The notes beneath the pieces were generated by a model. That model saw only the letters and a program-made list of their open reading frames with translations. It had not been told where the DNA came from and did not search any database. From Lateolabrax maculatus (Eukaryota; Chordata; Actinopteri; Acropomatiformes; Lateolabracidae): a stretch of 64,000 bases of DNA. Positions 48,517 through 57,030 of the stretch are shown here, piece after piece. Positions within the stretch are counted from its first letter, which is position 1. Each line of letters begins with the position of its first letter. Location: positions 25,260,001 through 25,324,000 of the forward strand of contig CM062197.1 in NCBI GenBank assembly GCA_031216445.1, written 5' to 3'. Made by a program: the position numbers and the translations under genes.

Positions 48517-49598
48517 TTATTCATCATCATCTTCATTATTTAGCTCTTGTCTGATTTTCTGAACAATTTTCCTCAGTCTGTACACCTCCTGTTCAGTGAA
48601 ACCTCCTCTCCCTTTACTGCTCATCTGTAACCGGGCAGAGTTAGAGAGGAGCTCCTTGTCAGAAAAATAGTCCTCCACTTTCACTCCCTTCATATTCTTT
48701 GTTTTCTGTAAGAACATTTTGATTTTCCCCACACTGTATGCTCTTTTTACCCTGCGACTACCAACTACTTCAGAATTAGAAGATTCACTGCCACAGTCGA
48801 CAGCAGAGCCTTCCTCCATACTGGACCCAGAGTCCTCCTCCATACTGGATCTAGACTCTGTGTCTTTCTGTTTCATTGTTTTTTTTTTTGCTTTTTTCTG
48901 GCTTGTTGTCCCATTCTTCGCCTGTAAATTTCCACTGTTAGTTTTCCTTTTCAGATGAGGTACCTTAAGGGCCTCATCATCATCTTCCATGTACATTGTA
49001 CAAGTACATTTCTTCTTTTGTTTTACAACCTCTTTTTCCTTACCTGTCTTACTCACCTGACTGTCCTGTTGAACCTCACCTGTCTCCTCCTGTCCTCCTT
49101 CACCCACCTGACTGTCCTGTTGAACCTCACCTGTCTCCTCCTGACCTCCTTCACCCACATGACTGTCCTGTTGAACCTCACCTGTCTCCTCCTGTCCTCC
49201 TTTACCCACCTGACTGTCCTGTTGAACTCCACCTGTCTCCTCCTGTCCTCCTTTACCCACATGACTGTCCTGTTGAACCTCACCTGCCTCCTCCTGTCCT
49301 ACTTCACCCACCTGACTGTCCTGTTGAACCTCAACTGTCTCTTCCTGTCATTCCTCACCTACCTGACTGTCCTGTTGAGCCTCACCTGTCTCTTCTTGTC
49401 TTTCCTTACCTACCTGTCTGTCCTACTGGACCTCACCTGTCTCCTCTTGTCCCTCCACCCTATCCTGACTGCCTTGTCTCATCTTCTCTGCCTCATTCTG
49501 TTTCTGTTGCTCATTTTCTTTTCCTGCAGCAGTTGTCTTGTTAGGGACCTTCTGCCCAGGCTGAGGATCTTTCCCTGGACATGCTGTTGTATCTTCTG
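48517..49598 (-). pseudogene. Tx1 LINE ORF1, C-terminal part with coding minisatellite
   Basis: Continuation of ORF1 after the 440 bp insertion: EDTTACPGKDPQPGQ, then about nine 17-residue repeats (GGQEETGEVQQDSQVG) coded by 51 bp units. Next are a lysine-rich segment, an acidic/serine-rich part, and a C-terminal domain ending FTEQEVYRLRKIVQKI and an acidic tail. Stops TAG (49423) and TGA (49348) interrupt the repeats. It ends 54 bases upstream of the ORF2 start. Confidence 0.75.
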
Positions 49599-49604
49599 TA
49601 GCGA

Positions 49605-50044
49605 TGATGTGATGATGATAAAGGAATCTCCGCTGACACCGCCTTAGTTGTATAATAAAGTTTATCACAAAAAGTACAGCATCAAAACAAGCACCATGGA
49701 TTGCCTGTGAGAGGATCCGAAGCCAATGTGAATCTCTCTCGTTTTCCACTCAAACTACACCTTTTAAAGCCTCATGGTATAGCTAATGTGTGGTGACAAG
49801 ATAGGCTCAGAGCCAACCTCATAACCATACATGGCTATTTTGCAAAAAGGGAAGGTAGAACATATAGTTCATGTTAAAACTGATCTCTTCTATTTGGAAC
49901 TTAAGTAAACAACACCCAAGAGACATCCATCTATGAAAGTAGCCAGACCTTGGACATAGGCTTATCTAAACATTAGACACACATGTACCTAAACATTAGA
50001 CACACATGGCAGAGACATCTCTCAGCTCAGACACCTCAATGCTC
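49605..50044. mobile_element. 440 bp insertion with 6 bp target duplication (LTR-like?)
   Basis: Flanked by perfect TAGCGA repeats at 49599-49604 and 50045-50050. Removing the insertion and one TAGCGA (446 bp) restores the ORF1 frame across the zinc knuckle (GEGHLATEDTTAC). On the + strand it starts tgatgtgatgatgataaagg, contains AATAAA at about 49653, and ends cacctcaatgctc. It has no ORF. Size, duplication length and poly(A) signal are compatible with a solo LTR, but the ends are not TG...CA, so the class is open. Confidence 0.8.
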
Positions 50045-50050
50045 TAGCGA

Positions 50051-50490
50051 GATGTCCTTCTCCACCACACTTAAAACATTTCATGTTATCTGAAGCTGCA
50101 AAAATGACATAGTCGAAATCATCCAGTCGCAGTTTGAAAGCCAAACTCAGCTCCTCATTCCTGTTGTTCAGGATCATGTGGAGCTGTCTTTTGTGAGACA
50201 CAACATGTTTTAACTGGGGAGACTTGCAGCCTGAGGGGACTTTCCTTATCTGTGAGATAATTTTCCCATGTCTAGATAACTCCCGTATCAATACTTCATC
50301 CCTGATGAACGGGGGAACATTAGACAGTGTCACCTTTTTTGCTGGTGTTGCGAGAGGCAGAACAGAAACGAACGTATCGTTTACTACGATCCCGTTCTCC
50401 ACCACCGCATTCGCCTTTTCAACGCTGTCTAAAAAAAGTACGACAGCATTGTTCATCCGAGCAGTGGACTTGATGCTGCTGTAACAGCTG
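50051..50490 (-). pseudogene. Tx1 LINE ORF1, RNA-binding N-terminal part
   Basis: It reads STARMNNAVVLFLDSVEKAN, VVENGIVVNDTFVSVLPL, PAKKVTLSNVPPFIRDEVL and ISQIRKVPSG. This is an RRM-like gag fold, followed by the CCHC knuckle CFKCGGEGHL that is cut by the insertion. The true N terminus is missing: upstream of about 50490 the sequence belongs to another gene. ORF1 proteins bind element RNA and DNA. Confidence 0.75.
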
Positions 50491-50494
50491 TGGA

Positions 50495-51372
50495 GTGACG
50501 GATGGTGAAAGTGCTGCCAAGGTGACTGCAACTGAAAAAAATTTCAAAAAACTTCAAGAGGGAAGAGCACACATAGTTCATAATTATGTGCTGTTGAGAA
50601 ATAAAGAAGGTGGAGTCAGCAAAATTTACCTCCGGCCAGAGACTCGACTTTTTGGGACGGGTCCACTACAGACAGAAGACAGCCTGGTGAGCGCAGCAAA
50701 AGAGGCACTGTTGTCTAAGTCAGTCCAGATCAGCATTCGGATGCTGAAAGCCATGTCGGTAGTCATTCTGGTGGAGCATCTTTGCTGACTATTCAGGGCC
50801 GCATAGCCAGTGTAAGTAGCCCCAGCTCACTCTATTTTTTGTGTAAATTTGTTAAAAGAAAAAAAAAAAAACAAAGAAAAAAAAAACAGCATGTATATCA
50901 TGTTGTTTTATTTTCATATTATTAGTACAATGATGATGCCTTATTTAAAAAAAATGTATGCTTTAATTTATAGGCTAATATAAATTCCTGAAACACATTG
51001 GTTGATTTGAAACAAGTGGTTGTTATTCACATGGCATTTTGTTTAGCTTTTCAGATCACACTTGCTAAGCAAACTTAAAAAATCTTTGCAGTTTCTTATC
51101 TAGTACGCTTAATAGTAAATGCTAGTTGACAAACATTTTAAATCATCTTTTCATAGATTACAGCTGTAAAAAGAGGTGGCACCCATAAAGATGTGCCAGT
51201 GGTCGAGGTGAGAGTTGAGCAAGAGGGAGTTGAGGTTGCTGTGTGCCTTTGGAGAGAAGTCGCTCTCCATCCCACTAAAATCAGACAGGATGTCTGTATC
51301 ACCCATCTACGAAGTACTCCAAGAAACAGATTTGGGTTCAAGCTGCAGTCAACACAATATACTGAAATATTG
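50495..51372 (+). pseudogene. Two-OB-fold protein gene, copy 2, 5' end lost
   Basis: Exon A (about 50493-50811) reads VTDGESAAKVTATEKNFKKL, QEGRAHIVHNYVLL, RNKEGGVSKIYLRPETRLFG. After a frame break it reads GGASLLTIQGRIAS up to a gtaagt donor. It aligns residue by residue with copy 1 (VSDGTSVIKC..., EGKSYLIKNYAM). Exon B (51157-51372, 72 codons, tcatag before, gtgagt after) is open: KDVPVVEVRVEQEGVEVAVC, LWREVALHP, FGFKLQSTQYTEIL, matching the second OB unit of copy 1. The first ~57 residues are replaced by the Tx1 LINE. Function unknown; OB-type single-strand binding is inferred. Confidence 0.6.
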
Positions 51373-51797
51373 GTGAGTAATTTTTAAATGTAGTACATTT
51401 GGTATACCTCACAGTCTAACAGTTTTATATATAAAAAACAATAGAAATCTCTGTTCGTACATTTCAGAAATGTTTACTTTTAAAAGTCAACTCATCCTAC
51501 CTTTTTAATTCGGTTTTTGATTTAGTTTTTTAACTTTTTTAAAACTTTTTAATAATAACATTTTTCTTTCATTTAGCCTACTTTTTATCTGCGGTTTATA
51601 CATTTTTTTAACATAATTTTTGTTATAATTTCTTTCATACCTCACCTTATTTATTGCTATTTAGTGGGCCAGCTGTGTAACAACACAGAGGCGCACTATT
51701 GTTATCCTCCATACTTATGATTATTATTATTATTAGTGGGCCGGCTGTGTGACAACACAGAGGTGCACTATTGTTATTGTGATGGAAATCTTAGAGC
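51373..51797. other. Spacer with near-duplicate ~45 bp phrase
   Basis: AT-rich. The phrase agtgggccagctgtgtaacaacacagaggcgcactattgtta (51664-51705) recurs at 51736-51777 with a few changes. It is otherwise unassigned. Confidence 0.5.
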
Positions 51798-52196
51798 TGG
51801 TTCACTCTAACAAGAAGTTTCAGGAGACCGGGATGTCTTACACAGGAATATTTACTGAAGTTCGACCGAGGAGAAAAGGGAAACACCACTTGGGAATCAC
51901 AGCGTACTGCTACCCAAGTCTGAAGATGGTGTCCTGAAGCTCAGTATTTAACCCTACCCAGAACTGATAAGTTCCGCTATATCCAAATAGGGTTATTCCT
52001 AACTCGTGTGTGATGACTCTATTGGATATCGGATCCAGACAGGGAAAGACGTCACCCTGCATGGCCTCTCTACCGTATCTGTTATCCAGCGTCAACAACC
52101 AGGCGCCAGCCTGTTGTGTCTAACCCTGAAAACAGAAGATATCTAGCAGACCTTGGTCTACCAGATGCCAGAGCCAACTCGGCCTTGTCTGGCACA
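51798..52196 (-). mobile_element. Solo LTR, inverted second copy
   Basis: Reverse complement of the LTR at 38020-38437, about 90% identical by eye. It lacks a ~20 bp segment (tgttgctaggacagcaatgg in the first copy). The TATA-like box is kept, but the poly(A) signal reads AGTAAA here (aataaa to agtaaa). No internal element sequence and no clear target duplication. Confidence 0.75.
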
Positions 52197-52379
52197 CAGA
52201 ATGAGACAGGCGAACAGAGACAGACAGTTGACCTGACCTGTGAAGCCCTGTCTTAAGTTACCCTTAACCTACAAGAGGGAAGTTTAACATGCAAGAAGGA
52301 AAATTCAGGAAGGCTCAAATTCACTCCACTTTGAGTGAACACCATATCGTCATACTTTGCTGTAGAAGAATGATTCAAC

Positions 52380-52760
52380 ACTTGAATTATTCCTTAGGTG
52401 TCGGACTATATCCAAACTTTGCCATTTATTGGTAGGAAGTACGGTTTTCACACTATCCCTGCTTTTGTTTTATGTGTTGTTTGAGACTCTTCCAGATTTT
52501 TACCATTGGTGTGTATTGCATTTAGTTAGAGTGGAGTCACATGACCTAGAATGGAGAGCTGCACCAAACTCTTCTTAAAATTTCTCTTAAAAAGTCTCTT
52601 ACTCCTACAATTTTCACTCTACAGACACAATTTCACCCACAAAACGTAGGAAATCTAATTAGCTAATCATTGTGGTAGTTTTGGAATCAATCGGACTGAG
52701 TCTTCAATCACAAAGCAAGCTTTAAGTGCAGCTGCACCAGCAAGCTCTCCATAGGCCTTC
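52380..52760. repeat. AT-rich dispersed repeat, family A copy
   Basis: It matches 17800-17954 (gagactcttccagattttta, gagtggagtcacatga, cttcttaaaa) and carries caattttcactc with acgtaggaaa as at 24278-24325. Confidence 0.5.
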
Positions 52761-53062
52761 AGGTAAACTTACATGAGAAACACCCTGACTTTTCTCTCTC
52801 TCCTTATATTTCTACCTCCCTGTCATGTCCACAGTTTTAACACCACAAACATAAAAATTACATATCTGACTTCAGCAGAACGTGATTGTTCTGATGGTCC
52901 AGTTATTTTTGGGATTGGATTCTCTGAAAGTTAAAATTTAAAAGGTTTCTCCTCAGCTCATTCTCTTTACAGAAGGAGGCAGAGTCAGCCCCCCCCCACC
53001 CTCTGCTGTTACTCAGGATGCTGTGTGGGCATAAGGTCTGAGGAGGGGGGGTGAGCCCAGAC

Positions 53063-53225
53063 CTCAGCGCGTGCGCGCGCGTGTTCTCGCATGCGCGTGT
53101 ATTCATGTGAGTGATAGCGTTTACGTGTGTTCTCGCGCGTATTCGTGTGTGCGCGCATGGCGCGCTTTTGCGCATTCGTCTGTTCGCACGTCCGCGATCA
53201 CGTGCGCGCGGGTTCGCGCAAACAA
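53063..53225. other. CpG-dense alternating purine/pyrimidine tract
   Basis: About 160 bp dominated by gc/gt alternation (cgtgcgcgcgcgtg, gtgtgcgcgcatggcgcgc, cacgtgcgcgcgggttcgcgc). It has many CpG dinucleotides in an otherwise CpG-poor, AT-rich region. The open frames across it are low-complexity by-products. Confidence 0.85.
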
Positions 53226-53879
53226 AAAAATACAGGTGTCTTCAACAGAAGCTTGTTGTTCTGATGGTGAGTTATTTCTGGGTTGGATTCATGGTTTGCC
53301 TCTGTAAGTTAGTTCTAAAAAGCTATACATGCCACATATCTGGTATCAGATTAAACAGGAAGTTTTATTTTAAAATGAGAACAACTTGTGACCGTCAATT
53401 TCGTTCAGTTTTTGAGATAGAGCTATTTGTTTGGATTGAGTATAAAAATGCTAATTTCAGTGAGATTGTCAGTGAACTGCAGCAACATGTGAACTTCTAC
53501 TGGGGTCTGGAGGGTTAACTGTTCATGAAGCAAACATGAAGCATGAATTATCACTAGATGATGTGGGACATCTCTGAAGTGAACATAGTGTCAAGTGTCA
53601 CTGTACTGCTTTGGTTTATGTTTCACACTTTTGAGTCTGTCTGTTTGAGTTGGTCTCAGGTAAAAGCCATAAGCTTTTCTCTTAGTCTCTAGTCTTTTAA
53701 ACTGTGTTTAACTAGTTTGCTATAGCTCAGAGTCACAAATTGTGTGAGACAGTTACTAATGCTGTGTGAGTTGTCAATGAGCTACTTGCTGCTTGCCATT
53801 GTGTGACTATGGCTTTAACCTAATTCACATTAATACACTACACTAAAAAGTACATATTTGACTTCAACATTAACCAAAT
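53226..53879. other. Intergenic, nothing recognised
   Basis: No supported feature. Confidence 0.35.
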
Positions 53880-55448
53880 TTTCACATTTCTGAGCGTCTT
53901 TTGATGAAATGAGGTGTTTTATGACTGCTGATGTAGATTTTCTTCACAGAAGCATGAAAACACTCATTTCTGCTGTTCTAACATTGCAAAGCATGAAACT
54001 TGGTGAATTACATAATTTTTAGCAAGTTTCTTCATTTTTTAACTTCTTTTGATGAAATAAGGTGTTTTATGACTGGTGATGTAGATTTTCTTCACAGAAG
54101 CATGAAAACACTAATTTCTGCTGAATAACATCATTTAGAGCAAATTTCTTCATATTTGAACTTCTTTACATAAAATAAGATGTTTTATGACTGGCGATGT
54201 AGATGTTCTTCACAGAAGCATGAAAACACTCATTTCTGCTGATCGAACACTGCAAAGCATGAAACTTGATGAATTACAGCATTTAGAGGAAGTTTCTTCG
54301 TCTTTTAACTTCTTTTGATGAACTGCGGATGTAGATTTTCTTCACAGAAGAATGAAAACCCTCATTTCTGCTGCTGTAACACTGCAAAGCATGAAACTTG
54401 ATGAATTACAGCATTTAGAGTAAGTTTCATCGTCCTTTAACTTCGTTTGATGAACTGCCGATGTAGATTTTTTTCATAGGAGCATGAAAACACTCATTTC
54501 TGCTGTTGGCAAAGCATGAAACTTGATGAATTACAACATTTAGAGCAAGTTTCTTCGTCTTTTAGGGGTGGCCGTGGCTCAGTGGTAGAGCGAGGTCGTC
54601 CATTAACCTAAGGTTGGAGGTTCGATCCCCGCTCTCCCTCCCAAAGATTGGTGGGGTGGCAGCCCACCTACCTGCCACGGCCGAGGTGCCCTTGAGCAAG
54701 GCACCGTACCCCCAATTGCTCCCCGGGCGCTGTGAACTGCTGCCCACCTCTCCAGTGTGTGAATATGGCACCTGTCTCTTTGTATGACCCTGTGCATGTG
54801 CATGTGTGTGTTCGTACAGGTGCCACTGGATGGGTTAAATGCGGAAAAATAATTTCACAAGTTGTCATGAATAAAGAAAATAAATAACTTCTTTTGATGA
54901 ACTGCAGATGTAGATTTTCTTCAGATAAGCATGAAAACACTCATTTCTGCTGTTGGCAAAGCATGAAACTTGATGAATTACAGCATTTAGAGCAAGTTTC
55001 TTTGTCTTTTAACTTCTTTTGATGAAATAAGGTGTTTTGTGACTGCCGATGTAGATTTCCTTCACAGAATAATAAAAACACCTTATTTCATCAAAATAAG
55101 TTGATAAATAAACAAACTTGCTCTCAATGCTGTAATTCATCAAGTTTCATGCTGTGCAGTGTTAGAAAAGCAGAACTGAGTGTTTCCATGCTTCTGTTAT
55201 GAAAATAAACATCAACAGTCAAAAAACACCTTATTTCATCAAAAGAAGTTGATAAATAAGCAAACTTGCTCTGAATGATGTTATTCAACAGAAAGGAGTG
55301 TTTTCATAATAATGTTAAAATAATAACCATCAACAGTCATAAAACACCTTATTTCATCAAAAGAAGTTGATAAATAAGCAAACTTGCTCTAAATGCTGTA
55401 ATTCATCAAGATTCATGCTTTGCAGTGTTAGAAAAGCAGAAATGAGTG
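53880..55448. repeat. Tandem 120-150 bp repeat array that switches orientation
   Basis: Seven forward units, marked by gatgtagattttcttcacagaagc at about 53931, 54079, 54197, 54329, 54460, 54907 and 55049. Unit length is about 118-148 bp after removing the SINE. From about 55075 the units run in reverse complement (aacaccttatttcatcaaa, caacagtcataaaacacc), with about 2.5 units to 55448. No ORF. Confidence 0.85.
54565..54885 (+). mobile_element. tRNA-derived SINE
   Basis: The head has an A box (tggctcagtggtagagc, about 54575) and a B box (ggttcgatcc, 54619-54628), giving an RNA polymerase III promoter. The body has cttgagcaaggcaccgtacc and the 3' part ends in aataaagaaaataaat. It is inserted into one unit of the tandem array, interrupting gtcttttaacttctttt. 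Complete-looking. Confidence 0.88.
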
Positions 55449-56235
55449 CACTGTAAAAAAAAAAATCCTAAAAAAACAGTAATTTTCCGGCAGCTGGGGC
55501 GCCAAAAAAATTCCGTGAAATAACAGAAAATTACTTTCTCATAAAAATACAGTTATTTTCCATAATTAAAATACAGTTTGTAGTTGTAATTTTAACAAGA
55601 TTTTGCCTTATTTTCGGGTTGTTTAACATTTAATTAGAAACATTTTAACATTTTAAAACAATTAAATTACCTAGAAAAATGGTAAATAAACATTGTATTA
55701 CAAATAATAATGATTAAATTTACAGAAATGTGCTGTTATTAGTTGGTGTTAATGACATTATTTTATGGAAAGAGGTTGTATAATAATTTATATTTGATGT
55801 AATATAACAGTATATGACACACAAAATAATGTGATTCATCTTTCAAAACATGTCAAAAAACTGTTGAAAAACTAGATATTTGGTTTACAGTAGCAAGAAT
55901 TTACTGTTAATTTCAGATAACATAAATGTATATTTAATTATTTCAAATTTTTTTAACATTTAATTACAAACATTTTACGTTCAAAAACAATTAAATTACC
56001 CATGAAGATGGTAAATTAACATTGTAATGTGAGTAATAATGCTTAAATTTACAGAAATGTGCTGTTATTAGTTGGTTTTAATGGCATTATTTTGTGTAAA
56101 AAGGCTGTATATTTTATATTAGATGTAATATAACAGTATACAACAATAATTTGATTCATCTTCAAAAATGTTTAAAAAAAAGTAACTACATATTGGGTGT
56201 ACAATTGCAACAATTTACTGAATACTTTAAAGCAC
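55449..56235. mobile_element. CACTGTAAAAAA-type DNA transposon fragment with internal duplication
   Basis: It starts cactgtaaaaaaaaaaatcc followed by acagtaattttccggcagctggggcgcc, a terminal sequence common in teleosts. The interior contains two ~230 bp tandem copies (about 55620-55870 and 55930-56180; gaaatgtgctgttattagttgg in both). No transposase. The superfamily (hAT-like?) is uncertain. Confidence 0.5.
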
Positions 56236-56964
56236 TTTAAACTTAAAAAACTATACTCACCTAATAATTATTTTAATTTTAAATGGTTTAAACCGGTTTT
56301 TGGCCAGACTTGGCATGAATTGTGTTTGAACGAGACTAAGCTGAACAAGAACAACTACAAATTCCCATTCTCTGTATTTTTATTCTGTGTTATGTGAGAT
56401 ATATATATATATATAATAAATAACAGGTAACCATACAACTGGTTCTGAAACAAAAAAAAATAAATTCAACTGAATTGGAAATTAAAGAAAAAAGTTAAAA
56501 CAAAAAACAAAACAAATCCACAGACTCTTGATATCTCTTATATCATTTTCAACTTGACTGCAAATGTGAATGGATTTTCAGTAAGGCCTTCGTACTGGTG
56601 GAACAGAAACCAGACGGTCCTCTACAGTATAAACCAGAGCAAAACAAATTTGTGGAACATTATTGAAGTTTGACCCATACTTCAGCACCTTTCACACACA
56701 AGTGACAAACAAAAAGAGATGTGCTATTCAGTCAATTTTTCAATACTTTCAACCCAAAAAATTAATTGTAAAAAAAGTTTTCATAGACTTTTTGTCCATG
56801 ATGACAAGACATAGGCTGATTAACTTTTTCAAGGCTGAATGAAAATGAACTGTTTCCAACTGTTTACACGTCTGATACTTCTGCTTTCCGATAAAGGAGT
56901 CAAAGTTTGTAAAAGTTAAGTAATGTGAGATTGACAGCAGTGTCGCCTGTGATGTTCTGAGGTC

Positions 56965-57002
<38 letters not shown>

Positions 57003-57030
57003 CACAGACACATGACAAAGTATTTTCTTC
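56236..57030. other. Spacer with (TA)n and (CA)n microsatellites
   Basis: (AT)n at 56400-56416 and (CA)n at 56967-56998. No gene signal. It lies directly downstream of the last SAMD3-like exon. Confidence 0.6.

Larger units (their letters stand above)
44750..50490 (-). mobile_element. Tx1-clade non-LTR retrotransposon, nearly complete
   Basis: Minus-strand element with ORF1 (about 50490-48517), ORF2 (48463-44835) and a short 3' UTR ending at a TC microsatellite (GA on the + strand). ORF2 holds an AP endonuclease, a reverse transcriptase with intact catalytic motifs and a C-terminal cysteine/histidine motif. The protein style (endonuclease starting NISTLNMNGARD, RT with KAPGIDGIPVELYKEFW) fits the Tx1 group. 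Only one frameshift and a few stops interrupt ORF2, so it is one of the younger elements here. ORF1 is 5'-truncated at about 50490, where OB-fold gene sequence starts. Confidence 0.85.

Noticed and set aside
48955..49647. Long leucine/proline-rich open frames on the + strand over the ORF1 minisatellite
   Set aside because: They are antisense translations of the 51 bp coding repeat; the minus-strand frame has the recognisable ORF1 domains and the correct order with ORF2.
53071..53518. Open frame rich in Arg/Cys/Val over the CpG-dense tract
   Set aside because: It is produced by alternating GC/GT sequence; there is no family resemblance and no splice context.
54565..54640. Possible genuine tRNA gene
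   Set aside because: The A and B boxes belong to a SINE with the usual tRNA-unrelated body and 3' tail; no complete cloverleaf or discriminating anticodon arm could be drawn.
54562..54940. Open frames on the minus strand over the SINE
   Set aside because: They are antisense translations of a tRNA-derived SINE, which is supported by A and B boxes.
53880..55448. CRISPR-like array
   Set aside because: The genome is eukaryotic, the units are 120-150 bp without short identical repeats and unique spacers, and the array flips orientation.
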